NCBI RefSeq assembly: GCF_022458985.1
Contig: NC_061789.1
Location: 12,182,175 to 12,246,174 of the forward strand
DNA: 64,000 nt
Source of the DNA: Mugil cephalus
Lineage: Eukaryota > Chordata > Actinopteri > Mugiliformes > Mugilidae
Reading direction: 5' to 3'
Positions within the stretch are counted from its first letter, which is position 1. Each line of letters opens with the position of its first letter. Positions 1-11,733 of the stretch are shown piece after piece. The notes beneath the pieces are model-generated. The model saw nothing but the letters and a program-made list of their open reading frames with translations. It was not told where the DNA came from and made no database searches. The position numbers and the translations under genes were made by a program.

Positions 1-10
1 GTCAATTAAC

Positions 11-205
11 AATTACAACTCATTTTGTTTCTAGATGCAACAATCTTCAAGTATCAGCCACAAGCCTGAAAACTAAAATGTATACAGTGACAAAAGGCAA
101 AGAGAACAAAAAGTACAGATCATAAACTGATTAAATTAAAGGCATGTCTTTAGTTGTGTTGATTAACCCAGTTGTCGTCACACGCTGTGACTGGATGACA
201 GACGA
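11..205. repeat. Upstream copy of a duplicated gene flank
   Basis: About 190 bp here closely match 6164-6345: the same order of blocks around 'caactcatttt', 'tctagatgcaacaa', 'caagtatcagccacaag', 'gaacaaaaagtacagatcat' and 'gattaacccagttgt', ending at 'tgactggatgaca'. A shorter, more diverged third copy lies at about 455-545. The 6164 copy sits 3' of the unrecognised gene at 4.4-5.3 kb. This copy therefore probably marks the 3' flank of another gene copy left of the window, or a dispersed repeat. The match is seen directly; the tandem-duplication reading is inference. Confidence 0.75.
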
Positions 206-1329
206 GACAGACAAGTGTGCATCCACAGACAGAAGATCAGGTTTAGTGATAGAGGAAAAAGTGAATGGTGTGATGTCTGTGACTCGCACCATCAGAATTT
301 GAGAGATCAGTCAGTTGCTGTGACATTATCTCTCAGGAAAACTAATCAATCACTGGATCACTTTAATTCAAAAGGATGGTGTCACTTAGTGGTGATAAGA
401 AAAGTAGAAACACAGTCTGACATGTGCTGAAACACAACTGAGTGATATGGTGATAAAAGGAGAACAGAAAGTACAGATCATGAACATGTTAAAGGTGTGT
501 CTTTAGTTGTGGTAATTAACCCAGTTGTTATGACATAGTGTGGTTTCTATCACATGGTCGTCCATAGATCATTGTGTGTGTGTGTGTGTGTGTGTCTGCC
601 TGGTTCCAGTAATTGTCACATGCCATCCTAGGCATGTTGTCTTCATGGTGATCTCTTAGTTATCAAGTCTAATATTGAGGTCCAATGTCAAATATATTTA
701 GACAAATCAGATAATTAATCGAGATCTTGAAAGAGTTTGAATTTTAATGTCAGTGACTTACACCAACTGTCTTGCTAGAGGTGATTCGTGGTAGAGTAAC
801 ATATTCCTGAGTTACTTTGACGCATGTGAGAGTCTCAAGTAAGTACCAAGTCAGTTCACATTATTCGGTCTTACCTACAGAATCTGGTCTTAATAAAGAG
901 AAAATTTAATCTAGCATTTATGTTCTGTATGTAGGTGTTGCTAGCCAAGGTGAGCCACTGTGAGCCAAGGTAATGAAATTTTGTTTAATGCATATGGTGT
1001 TTGTTAAATGATAATAAAGGAAGTCCAAGTCTGAGCTAACGTTATGTACCTACATTAGCTCCTAGATAACTAACAAGCTAATACAAGCTAATTTAAGCGT
1101 ACTCATATAATGGTTCTTCAAATGTAGACGGCCCATCCGAAATAGTTACTTTGCGTGTTTTGCTCTTTTCCTTCACGTGTGTAGTTTTTAAAGCCCCAAA
1201 GCAAAGACATTTGGCACCTTTCCCGCTCTGTCGACTTGATAATGGCCGTCTGACATGAGAGTCGGGGGGCGTGTTTCTCCAAAACATAGGGTAGGTAGGT
1301 AGAGTGGTGGAGAGAGACTCCAGCAAACC

Positions 1330-1800
1330 ACAGTGAGAACCACTGTCCACAAATGGTGAAAACATGGAACAGTGGTGAACCTTCTCAGGAGTGACCCCAA
1401 GAGGTCACAAAAGACCCCACAACAACATCCAAAGAACTGTCGATCTCACATGCGTCAGCTAAGGTCAGTGTTCATGACTCCACCATGAGAAAGAGATTGG
1501 GCTAAAATGCTCTGCACGGTAGAGTTCAAAGACCAAAACCACTGCTGAGCAAATAGAACATAAATAGAACACATTACATCACAGTAACACCACATTTCAG
1601 AAACAACATCATAGCAACAATAAAATCTGGTGGTGGTAGTGTGATGGTCTGAGGCTGTTTTGCTGCTTCAGGACCTGGAAGACTTGCTGTGGTAAACGGA
1701 ACCATCAATTCTGCTTCTACCAAAACATCCTGACGGAGAATGTCCGCACATCTGTTTGTGACCTCAAGCTGAAGAGAATTTGGGTTCTGCAGCAGGACGT
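1330..1800 (+). mobile_element. Degenerate Tc1/mariner transposase fragment
   Basis: In broken frames the + strand reads like the middle of a fish Tc1-like transposase. There is a stretch resembling 'NNIQRTVDLT' followed at 1628-1700 by the typical 'SGGGSVMVxGCFAASG' block (compare GGGSVMVWGCF in Tc1). Stops and shifts are frequent and no long open frame remains, so it is an old inactive DNA-transposon piece. Terminal inverted repeats were not found. Confidence 0.6.
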
Positions 1801-1889
1801 GAATCCTATTTATTTTTATTTTTTTGAAAAATGCGTCTGATAGAGTGGCTGCATGTCATCAGTAGCTCCGTGATGTAACCTTTTTGGGT

Positions 1890-2000
1890 TATTCTTGTTG
1901 TGTTATTGGTTGTTTTTTGTTTGTTTGTTTTTTGTTTGTTTTTCTTTTGTTTTTTTGCCTGAGTTGTTCTTGTTTTTCTTGTTCTTATTTTTGGCTGTGA
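1890..2000. repeat. T-rich low-complexity tract
   Basis: A tract of T runs broken by G (tttgtttgtttttt type). It joins the Tc1 remnant to ordinary unique-looking sequence and has no coding character. Confidence 0.6.
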
Positions 2001-2589
2001 GATGGCTGAGTTATTCCAGAGATAAGCAGCTAGTGGGTCCATGTCCCCTGAGCTGCCCGGAGTAAGGCCTGAGGATCCCACTGAACTTCAGAAGAAGTGC
2101 TGGAGATGCCAGGCACGTGACGGAACGTGAGGTCTTTGGCAGCAGAATGGACGGGCTGTGTGCGCTTGATGGAACCCAGAGGGAGTGTGTTATGAGAAGT
2201 GCTCTGGAGACCTGGTTCATACCTACCACAGTAAGTCTGTGTCCAGCTTCAGGACTCAATGAGTTGACACACTCCGTTGCCATTTACATCCCTCCTTCAG
2301 TGACAAGGAAACACCACGCGACACGATCCATGCCGCTGTTGCTATGCAACTGGCCAAACAACCACATCACCTTGGACACTGTTTTTCCAACTACTTTTGT
2401 ACTTTTGTTTTTGTTCATAAAGCTAATTCTGTAAATTTTTCTTGATTACACTGTTTATTTTACTAGATAATAATTATTTTCCTCCACAGCACTGTAAAAG
2501 ACTCATTGTAAGTTATCACAAACACTTGATGCTGATAAGCATCTTGTCATGTTTCTAGTTCTGTTTTTTCATTATTAAGTTTTGAGTTT

Positions 2590-2990
2590 CCTGTTTTATT
2601 CTGTTACGTGCCTTGGTGTCCTGTCTTGTGTTACTCCCCTCGTTTTCCTTTGACTGCTCCGCCCTCTTTAGTTTCACCTTTGTCTCATCTTCCCCTACCC
2701 ATGCGTGTATATATCACCCTGCCTTTCCCTTTGTTTTCTGTCGTATTGTTTTTGTCCCTATGCTTTTGTCTTCATGCTTTTGTCTGTCCTTGCCATGTTT
2801 TAATTATCTGTCATCTCTGCAGCGCGTCTAGTTTTTCTTATCTTCATTTAATACTTTTTGTTGAACTCCTGCCTCATCTCCCGGTGTCCTGCATCTGGGT
2901 CCGACCTCACAACCTACCATACCTGACACAACCAGTTATTAGGTTTAGGTTTTGTTTTCCCTTAATAATGAAAATCTTCATTTAATAACT
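2590..2990 (+). repeat. Pyrimidine-rich interspersed repeat, possibly a solo-LTR-like fossil
   Basis: A T/C-rich block with a TATA-like site (gtgtatatatc near 2706), then a segment resembling the widespread fish repeat ending in 'ctgcatctgggtcc' near 2890. The promoter-plus-tail layout would suit a solo long terminal repeat fossil, but no second terminus or internal region was seen and the family is uncertain. Confidence 0.3.
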
Positions 2991-3658
2991 GCAATTTGTG
3001 TTTACTTGTATTATCTTTGACTAATATTTAAATGTGTTTGATGATCTGAAATATTCAGGTGTGACAAACATGCAAAAGAAAACAAAAACAAAAAAGAAAC
3101 TGGAACCAGAAACCACACCACTATATGATTTACTTTTTTTGGACACATCGACTTGGAATAAGTCAGAATTACAAACTAAACAGATACACCAATACAAACA
3201 TTTAAAGAGTATTTTAGCAATACTCCGACCTTCTATTTTCCACACAGACTCACAGTGAAGCTGAAAACTAGTTTTTGAAGAAATCATTTTTTTTTTTTTT
3301 ATTCCAATAGATTTTTCCTGCTTAAAACTTACATTTTTAGAATAACATTTACTAGAATGAATCAGCTGTTTGATACACGTGAGGTTTTGTTGGGGAATTT
3401 CCGGGGGTTTTGGGCCGCTGTAGTTTCTCTTTCATTCTCTTTCATTCTTCTCACTTGACGCTGTATCTGCCAATAAAACTCGACATCCAACGTCAGCATT
3501 AATGTTTCCAAAACCATTAATGTGAAAGCTGAAGTTCACACACCAAATATTTCCTCAGTTGCTCAGATCGTCGTGCATCGCTCCAAAGAAGGTAAGATGG
3601 AAAAACAGTTTTCACTTTGTCTCTACAAAACAAAGATTTGTAGGTTGTATGAAGTTTC

Positions 3659-3811
<153 letters not shown>

Positions 3812-4132
3812 CTCTGTATTTAATATATTCAAGCTGATTACAGCGTCTTAAGTTTAGAGAGGAACTCCCACTACAGGTATCCAGGTTGTCAGCTCCTCCT
3901 TGCTAAAACTAACATGTCATGACCACTGTGTTTATATTATCCGACACACATTATGTGTGTTGAATATTATCTATTCAACACACATAAATCAAGCTTTACT
4001 TTCGCTTGGTCAGAGCTGAGTTTTTGTCGTCAGAGGATGTTTGTGACAGAATTCATTCAGTCCAAAAACAACATTCACCCTTTCTTAACTTGTTGTTAAC
4101 AGTAAAGTCTTTGTTATTCTTCTCCATGTCGT

Positions 4133-5295
4133 AGGAGGAAAGAGCTGAAGAGTTCAACTATAACCAACATTACATCAGACACCACTCAGAGTCTGAGAGA
4201 GCTGTTTTCTGCTTTAGCGGAGATGAACGAAAAAACGGAAATTCAGTGAGTCTCTAAAAATTCACATAATGCAAAGCAAATCTATCAAAAGTTTTGTTTA
4301 TCACAGTTAAGCATGTAAACTATGTTGATTGAGCTGCTTAAAAAAGTAACATTGTTTTAAAAAGCACTCCTATATACTTTCTTTTGAACTATGTTAAGTC
4401 GCCCTGTGTAAAGGTGATGGTTATCTTTCCTTTTTTCAGCTTAATCTTGAGGACTATATCACTGGCACATAAACTACATTGGGATACTATCGGAAAGAAA
4501 ACCTCAGAGGAAAGAGGAAAACTAATAAAGCTTGCAGAGGAAAATTGCAAGAATGAGACTGTCCTGAAATGGCTGAGAGAAAACTCAGAGTCTGTCTCCT
4601 TCATCAAACTTGTGGACGTGTTTCACTTCCTGAAAAAACTCATTGATGAGGAAGAGAAGAAGGACCACGGTGACCATGTTGACATCACCTTCATGTGTCA
4701 TGGAGCAATTGAAGACTTCATGATCCCAGCCTGTTGTCTGCTGCCTCTGCCCACCATCACAGACGTGGTCCTCTATTCTCCCTGGAACTGTGTCACTTCT
4801 GGTTTAACATACTTTGTTGCTACAGGAAGAATGAGGCCTGAGCACAGAGTATTTTATTGCTGGACAGAAAAATGTTGTAAAACTCCTGATGAAGGACACC
4901 GACCTGTGAAACTGCCGAACCACTGGAACTCAATGAAGAAGGCTGGAGGACAGATGATCCCAAACATCACTGTCAGTCCTCTTCGACCAGATGATGGTGT
5001 GTGGAAATATTATGAATCTCTCACAGAGAAACATGGTCGTCCAGGAAGAAACCGCATCGTCATCCCGTTCACCCTCTCAGTAGGGAGTGTCCCGTTCTCT
5101 GTGGTCACCTTGGCCCTGTCCCTGGTCCTCCTGTCCTCCAGGTTCAAAGCCACCGTTCACTTCACTTCTTGTCTCCGTGATCACTCTACTGGACAGAAAT
5201 TTGACAGGAAGTATCTACAGGAGCAGTATGCCTGTGCCATTGACAACACTTTAATGAAAGTTAAAACAGAGTCTTCCTGGTGCACATTAATGTAA
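4133..5295 (+). CDS. Unrecognised fish protein with possible C-terminal CaaX box
   Basis: I do not recognise this protein by name; it resembles uncharacterised multicopy proteins of teleosts. Two exons are supported. Exon A starts after an acceptor at about 4135 and ends at 4245 (attca|gtgagt). Exon B runs 4440-5295, starting after ttttttcag. A start at 4223 (MNEKTEIH) gives about 293 aa, but the frame stays open upstream to the acceptor, so an earlier start in a further 5' exon is possible. A candidate 5' exon ends at about 3592 (aaagaag|gtaaga). Visible features are a charged helical N-terminal half (LRENSESVSF, FLKKLIDEEEKKDHGDH), a Cys-rich centre (ITFMCHGAIEDFMIPACCLLPLP, split by C pairs), a basic PGRNRIVIPF motif, a hydrophobic stretch near residues 240-260 and the C-terminus CTLM, which fits a farnesylation CaaX box. 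No signal peptide is seen. A polyadenylation signal lies at 5370-5375. Confident as a real gene; function unknown. Confidence 0.75.
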
Positions 5296-6163
5296 GAATT
5301 TGTTTGGGTTGAAGTGTCCCATGTGTTTGTGGCTCAGTGTAGAAAATAGACTGGGAAAAAAGCACAAACAATAAATTTAATGAAGGACTTAAAACGAGGT
5401 GACACTGTAGTTTAGCTTGTCAGCTAAGATAAGCTAATTAGCAGTTAATATAAAGTCCAGTTAAAGCTAATGGGAATGTGTTTGTCTTTACTTTGCATTT
5501 GTATGTAAACCAGATAATACAATATTCACCTGATGATGGTGATGAAGACAGATATTATGATCCATGTAATGTCTATGTCTATATCTACCTATATTTAAAT
5601 TCACTATTGAGTCTCAGCTGACATGGATGAGGGGTTCTCAGTTTCTGATTAATGTTCTATGATATGATCTTAGCAGCTTCCAAAGAGTCCAGATTAGATT
5701 ATATGTTTAGGACATATTTATGGTTGTGATCTTTAGGGAATTATTGTTTTAAATCCTTTAAACTGCGGTGCAGTCTGTGTATGTGATTTGAATCTGTCCA
5801 CTGACTCTGAAATGACCATGTGCCTTGTTATTCAAAGATGATTCAAAATATAATACACTGTATAGTTAAATTGTTGAGAAATATTCTCCTGAATGTCATC
5901 ACACGTTGTTCAGATGTATTTTTCTCATGAAACTCTTTCAGTAAAAGCTGTCATGTTTTTAATCTTTTTTGTGTAATGCAATTTGGTTTTTCTCTGCTCG
6001 TCTTACCCAGGATAAAGGGAGCTGGTTAATGTGTGTAAATGAGTAACAGAAGAGTGTTGCAGCACGGATTTCACTTCAACAGTCTTAGAAGTACAGTGAA
6101 TGTTATGCTCCATGACTGGTACATAACATGTCAATGTGAGTGGTTTCATTTTTGCAAGCTAGA
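5296..6163. other. 3' flank of the unknown gene, no further gene seen
   Basis: Holds the 3' UTR (AATAAA at 5370-5375) and AT-rich unique-looking sequence. No convincing exon, RNA gene or mobile element was recognised. Confidence 0.5.
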
Positions 6164-6345
6164 ATTGTTGCAACTCATTTTCTTTCTAGATGCAACAAAC
6201 TTCAAGTATCAGCCACAAGCTCAAAAACTAGAATGAATATAATGATAAAATGCAAAGAGAACAAAAAGTACAGATCATAAACAGATTAAATAGTTGTGGT
6301 GATTAACCCAGTTGTTGTCACATGGTGTGACTGGATGACAACACA
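6164..6345. repeat. Downstream copy of the duplicated gene flank
   Basis: The second copy of the block found at 11-205, at high similarity over about 180 bp. It lies about 0.85 kb after the stop of the unrecognised gene. The distance between copies (about 6.15 kb) would be the unit length if whole gene units were duplicated in tandem. Confidence 0.75.
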
Positions 6346-6469
6346 GACGATCCGTGAGTCAGCTGCTTTACAGGAATCCATAACAATTTAATGATGGGAC
6401 TTTTCTCATGAGCTGTTGCTTTTACTTTCTGTTTCTAGCTGCCCTAGTGGAGCTATTTCTGCACACACA

Positions 6470-7470
6470 GCAAAGAAAAACATCACACTACTCGGGTCAC
6501 ATCAATATTTGGTGTTTCCGCCCTTTGCCTTCAAACCAGCATCAATTCCTACATTTGCAAAAAGTTAAGGATTTTGCAGGATTGTAGTCAGGTGTATGAT
6601 CAACCATTTATACCACACAGATGCTAATGCTCATCAGTGTCACATGTAGGTTGAATCACAGAAGCAAAAACAGCTGTGTAGGCTTAAAAAACTGGGTGAG
6701 GAACAGCCAAACTCTGCTACCAAGGTTGTTGAAGACAGTTTTGTGTCACAGGTATTACACTATGGCAAGACTGAGCACAGCAACACAGGGTAGTTTATAC
6801 TGCACCAGCATACTGCTCAGACAAATATTTCAAAGCAGACTGGTTTCAAGATGTGCTGTTCAAGCTCTTTTGAAAAAGCACAAAGAAACGTACAATGTTG
6901 AGTATTGTGAATTCATTGGTCGGCCAATGAAACTTAGTGTAGCAGATGGAAAATGCACCATCAGAAGATGTACATCGGTGCCATCAGCTCAGAACTGGCA
7001 GAAACCAGTGAGACCCAGGTACACACATCTAATGTCTGAAGTCTGGCCAGAAGTGGTCTTCATGAAAGAATTGCCACCAAAAATCCATCCTCTGAAATGG
7101 AAACAAGACCAAGAGACTTAATTGTGTACGAAAACATAGGGTGCATAGCAGGAGCTCTGGACTGATGAGTCAAAATTTGAAATATTTGGTTGTGGCAGAA
7201 GGCACTTTGTTCATTGAAGGGCTGTAAAGCATTACAACAATGAGTGTCTGCAGGCAACAGTGAAGCATGGTGGAGGTTCTTGCAAGTTTAGGGCTGCATT
7301 TCTACAAATGCAGTCAGGGATTTGGTCAGGATTAATGGTGTCCTCAATGTTGAGAAATCATGTAATGCCATCAGGGAGGTATATTATTGGCCCCAGATTT
7401 ACACTTTAGCAGAACAAAGACCCCGAACATACAGCCAAGGTCATTAAGAACTATCTTCAGCATACAGACT
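6470..7470 (+). mobile_element. Degenerate Tc1/mariner element, + orientation
   Basis: Across 7150-7450 the + strand carries the usual transposase landmarks in broken frames: a 'WTDESKFEIFG'-like block (7159-7190), a 'KHGGG' block at 7263-7277, and an 'AEQRPRTYSQ'-like block near 7410, matching the catalytic core of Tc1 transposases (WSDES.F, KHGGGS, QQDNDPKH). The 5' part probably covers the DNA-binding region; one frame stays open for 166 codons at 6621-7121. Stops and shifts make it inactive. Clear terminal repeats were not found. Confidence 0.6.
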
Positions 7471-7550
7471 TCTGTCTCTTCATGTAATCCCAGACACAGT
7501 CGATGATGTTGAGATCAGGGCTCTGTGAGGGCCATGTCATCACTTCGAGG
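7465..7550 (-). mobile_element. Short Tc1-like fragment in reverse
   Basis: The phrase 'cttctgtctcttcatgtaatcccagac...gatgttgagatcagggctctgtg' is a widespread fish DNA-transposon segment, here opposite in strand to the preceding element. This suggests either nested insertion or a palindromic rearranged remnant. Confidence 0.45.
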
Positions 7551-7594
7551 ACTTCTTGCTCTTCTTTATATATAACAAACAAAAAACAAACTTC

Positions 7595-8395
7595 CCTCTG
7601 ACCCTCACTAGGTGGTATCTGTGTCATCTTCACGCTTGGGTCCTCTACCAGAGGCCTGGGAGTTTAAGGGATCTGTGTAGTATCTTAGCTGATCCTATGA
7701 CTGCACTCTTCTGGACTGAAGCTTCAGGTATTGTTCCTGGGATCTGTTGGAGCCACTCTTCCCAGTTTGGGGGTCATACTACTACGGGAACCATGCTTGC
7801 TTTAAGCACAACCACATCTGTTCTAGCTGCTCTTTCAACCTTTGGTTCTTCTCTGCCTTTTCCCGTTCCCTCTTTCTGATGTTGCCATCAGCAAGTATCT
7901 CCACATCTACCATCACCATTCTTTTCTACTCTTTGTGGGCTCCAGGATTCTAGCTGGGTCACAATCTTCATTCTCAGGTCCTCAGCTGTTTATTGAGGCT
8001 GTTGGTATCTGCTGGGGCTTGGTACCCAATCTCTGATTGTGGGGGAGATGAGGACATCTCCTCGCTGACCTCTCATCCTGGCTCCCCCTTACCGTAGAAT
8101 TGTTGTTGTATTTCATCAAGTTGTGATAGTAGTTTTCATTTACGGATGTTGGCACGCTGGGCTAACAGCTGTTTCTTTGTTAGCCTTGATAGTGAGTTTC
8201 GAAGTATCCATTGCATGTAACCCCTCTCTCTGGGATTGCTTGTATAGTAGCATTCCTACAACTCCATGTTGCCAACCCTTGTCCAGCAATGTCTTGTTCC
8301 AGGAGGCCATTTCTCATCAGGTTTCCCTAGTTCTCTAGCACCTGACCTTTTTAGGCATGAACTCCACCAGGCCTCGTATATGCTGTGGTTTCTGA
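7595..8395 (-). mobile_element. Internally deleted LINE remnant, probably of the restriction-like-endonuclease type
   Basis: Read on the minus strand, a proximal part resembles the N-terminal 'KKQLLAQRANIRK' region of early-branching fish LINEs. The distal part reads 'VMVDVEILADGNIRKRE' followed by a charged coiled segment ending in EQLEQMW, resembling the restriction-like endonuclease region (usual form VVIDVAVPSDGNIRKKEHEKL). The reverse-transcriptase domain that should separate the two is absent, and stops interrupt the frames. It appears to be a short internally deleted derivative about 0.8 kb long. Clade (R4/Rex6, NeSL or HERO type) cannot be settled by eye. Confidence 0.5.
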
Positions 8396-10075
8396 CCACA
8401 AGATGTCAGCAGCAGGTCGTTAAAAAGTAAAACAGATACAAAGCTGTGAAGTCAGTTAGTTGTGAGTGGTCTCAGAGTGAAAACACAGGTAGTGAAGCTA
8501 GCTAGAGTTACTTGTGCATATTTACCGGAAAATCTGCTTATCGTGAACGTTAACTGTATCACAGACAGGTGGCATAGCTGTCAATAAACTGAACTAAAGT
8601 AAACATCATGATCATCTAATCCTCGAATTAGCTGCTGTTTGCTCAGAAGTTCGCATTAAGTTCACCAAACATTCATAAACAACCTGTCCAAACCTTTGAC
8701 AAACTTCTTCTTCAGTGCAGAATTGAAATATGACCTAGCGAACAGTAGAGTCCAAGGTTTATCTTTCTATAAACAAAGTGTGTTTGCTTGATTTCCCAGT
8801 GTCATGTTTGTACAATATATTTAACTGATAAAAAAAATGTATCCACAGCTGCAGCAAACCACATAATAAAATGTACAACTATTTATAACAGAAGTCTTTA
8901 TTCATTGCGTCTGATGTTTAACTGTTCATCCGCATTGATGACAGTGCAAACTTTTCTCATGGCAACGGTTAGGATGGTGTTTCTTCACTCACCAAGACAC
9001 AGCGTAACTTGATGTGTTACTGTTACCCCTTTCCTGGGTCTACTCAGGATTTTCAGACCCAGGTCGACCCGGCTTTGGTGTGCTTTCACATCGCCAGAAG
9101 TCCCAGTCTGACCTCCCGCTGTGAGAACTGCGTGTCTGTTTTTTCCTCCCTCTCATACGCCTTCTCATACGTGTCGACAGCATCATCATACACATTTCAG
9201 CACAGTACATTGCAATCGCAGGTACTGTGCAGGACATAGAATCTCCTTTCCTCTTCTCCTCAGATGCAGAGCAGCTGGTGGATCCCACGGTCTTGCCAGT
9301 GTGGGATATCACTATACAAACTGTATATAAACACAGTCGCACATGCATTCCCCGATCTGTGCAATTTTCCAAACATGACGTAGGGCTAATTCACCTATGC
9401 GCTTCTATTAACAATCATGTAACAACACATTTGATTTGTTTGACTGAAAAAAATCTTTGCCCTTCAGAGATTGGTCTTGATGGGAGTAGACCAGAACTTG
9501 TTTTTGAGCTGCAGCTTCTACAATGATACAGTCTGACAGGCCATCGAGTGACACAATCAGAATGCGACAGCCAGATACAGATACGATCAGTGCAGTAAAG
9601 ATACAAGGAAACACATGGTCAAACTTTTAGGCAATTGGTACTGATCCTGCGGAGGCATCCTTGCAACATCTTACAGAAGATGTTTTCGTTGTGCTTTTAC
9701 TGCACTGATCAAACCAGCTGACATGGAAACATTTCTGCAAGGCACATATTTCCATTAATAATTAAACTCTCCTCAGTAACTATCGAGAATTTACGCCATT
9801 TAAAAAACAAATAAATAACAGTTCAGTGGGGCAAACTTCGCTTGTCCTGAATCCACCTGCTGGCTTTTAGCCTGAAAGATAAACATGTTGTCATCTCTGT
9901 CCTCCTGGTACACTCCACTGCATTTCTGGTTATTGGCCTCTTGTTTGTTCTGTCTGGGCCTTGACAGACACAAACAAATACAAATTCTTGACAGTTTCAA
10001 TATGTCAGTTCTCAATATTGTCAGTGTCAAAGTCAACAAATAACATAAATCATCCATCACATCATCAAATTAATA
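8396..10075. other. Noncoding stretch with no recognised gene
   Basis: Open frames here are short, overlap on both strands and show no family motifs. No RNA gene or confident repeat was recognised, though parts may be old transposon debris. Confidence 0.45.
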
Positions 10076-10079
10076 TTTA

Positions 10080-10390
10080 GTACTCTTGCCATTAGCATGC
10101 AGTAGAGCTCCAATCCTGGCTGGCATTTTTCCCACAAGCATTTAACACTGAGGGCTAATCTTGTCACCTTCTTCTTGAATTACTACTTTTAATTATACGA
10201 AATTATTTGGTACGCACTTTGAAACAGACCTTTTGATAATCCACCACAGATTTTCAATGGGGCTACTGTCTGGGGATTGAGCTGTCCACCACCTGGATAC
10301 TGTGCTCCTGCAGCCAAGTTCTACTGGCCTTGGATCCGTTGCAAGAGGCATTATCTTGTTGAAACATTCAGTTAGAACCTAGGAGGAACA
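10080..10390 (-). mobile_element. Tc1/mariner remnant, minus orientation
   Basis: On the minus strand the block around 10330-10365 reads as the 'TTTCAACAAGATAATGCC' segment (FQQDNAx) typical of Tc1 transposases. The block around 10250-10300 carries the complement of 'NPIENLWW'-type sequence. It is broken and lacks visible terminal repeats. Confidence 0.55.
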
Positions 10391-10477
10391 GAGCACGTGC
10401 AAAAGGGAGCATTTGGGTTTGGAGAATTTGGAGAATTCATCTGTTAGCTCGGTAATTCTAACTATTGTCTATTGGCA

Positions 10478-10637
10478 ATGGTAAATGGTCTTGCTTTTAT
10501 GTAGCGCTCTCTACCTATTGGTACTCAAAACGCTTTACGGCCACAGAGGTTCAGTGTCTTGCTCAAGGACACTTCAGCATGTGGCACATTTTGGAGATCG
10601 AACCGCTAACCGATCTACCTACTGAGCCACAATCACC
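10478..10637 (-). mobile_element. tRNA-derived SINE
   Basis: Read on the minus strand it opens with 'tggctcagtaggtaga' (RNA polymerase III A box) followed by 'ggttcgatctcc' (B box). It continues into the fish-typical body 'aagtgtccttgagcaagacactga' and ends in 'agcgctacataaa...accatttacca'. A/B-box spacing and the body identify a tRNA-derived SINE inserted in reverse. It shows moderate decay. Confidence 0.7.
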
Positions 10638-11340
10638 CCTATTGTTATACAGTCATGTTCTGCCCCTTAAAGTCAACTTAAATCACTTGTATTAGCTGCA
10701 CTTAATGCAAAACAAATTGACCAGTACTGCAGATACATCTTATATTATAATACTTACATTTCACTAAAACAAAATGCACTTGAAGACCTAGGAGTGATTC
10801 TTAATGCAATATTTCACAAATGCATGGGGTGCCAGAAAACTTTTTTCCAGTATTGCATGCAAATACGAAGTGATAAAATCTTTAAATGAAGTTCATTTTG
10901 GGGGTCATGCATTCGTTATCAGCTCTGCCTCAGCTTTCTCCACCTACTGTACCTCAAACAAGGTCACCAGGGAAGGCGTGACCAGTCAGCTCCCCTTTAA
11001 AACGATTGGTTCTGTCCTGTCGAGTTCAGAGGATTCCTCTCCAGACTGAAGTGTTCAACCCTGCTGCTTTACCTGCTGTCTGAACCAAACCAGTTCTTCA
11101 GGCCTTGGTCCAGGTCTGCACTTTTCACCCATTCTTCCATCTTTGTTTTAATGTATAAGAACTTTTTTTATTATTTGAAAATTATTTGAAAATGCCGCAA
11201 CTTCCCCTTTCTGGTTACCTTCTACGTTTGTTTGTCTGCTCATCACAGTTGGGATCACTGGTCCCAGATGATAACACAGCAGGATACACAGATCTGATTA
11301 AATCTATGTATATATGAGTAGCATTAATGTAAATTACATG

Positions 11341-11367
11341 TTTTTGATAGTCATGGACTATCAAAAA
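11341..11367. other. Perfect 12-bp inverted repeat with 3-nt loop
   Basis: tttttgatagtc, atg, then gactatcaaaaa form an exact stem-loop about 370 bp upstream of the start codon of the cephalotoxin-like gene. There is no poly-T tract or gene end here, so it is not a terminator. It may be a foldback-element core or a chance palindrome. Confidence 0.8.
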
Positions 11368-11733
11368 GAAGACACATGGATATTTCAACTTACGTAGAAT
11401 CTGTAAGTCTGTCTTCAGGATTGAATGTTACTGAAACCAAAGGCAGACTTCTGCACTTTAATAATAGTTGTGTTAATGTCGCTCTAATCTCAGGGCGATG
11501 TTGGCAGCTGCAGATGAGATTGACTGAGTAAACAACGTGTCTTATTCGCTCCAGAAGTGGTAGATGCACGATAACGCAACAGGTTTTTGTTTTTTAGTGG
11601 GATATTGATTTTACCCAACATACACAAACGTGTCCATGTGGATTTACAACCTATACCTCCACACATTAAAAGGAACGGTGGGTGTAAAGTATACACAGAA
11701 ATAAACCAATGCAATGCTTTGTGTGTTGCAGTC

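Noticed and set aside
2117-2434. 105-residue + strand frame next to the Tc1 remnant
   Set aside because: No family motif, composition like repeat debris, no promoter or polyadenylation context.
7081-7121. 166-residue + frame 6621-7121 as a host gene
   Set aside because: Lies within the Tc1-like remnant and joins directly to its decayed transposase motifs.
9040-9372. Basic 110-residue minus-strand frame
   Set aside because: Overlaps other frames on both strands, has no recognisable domain and no splice context.
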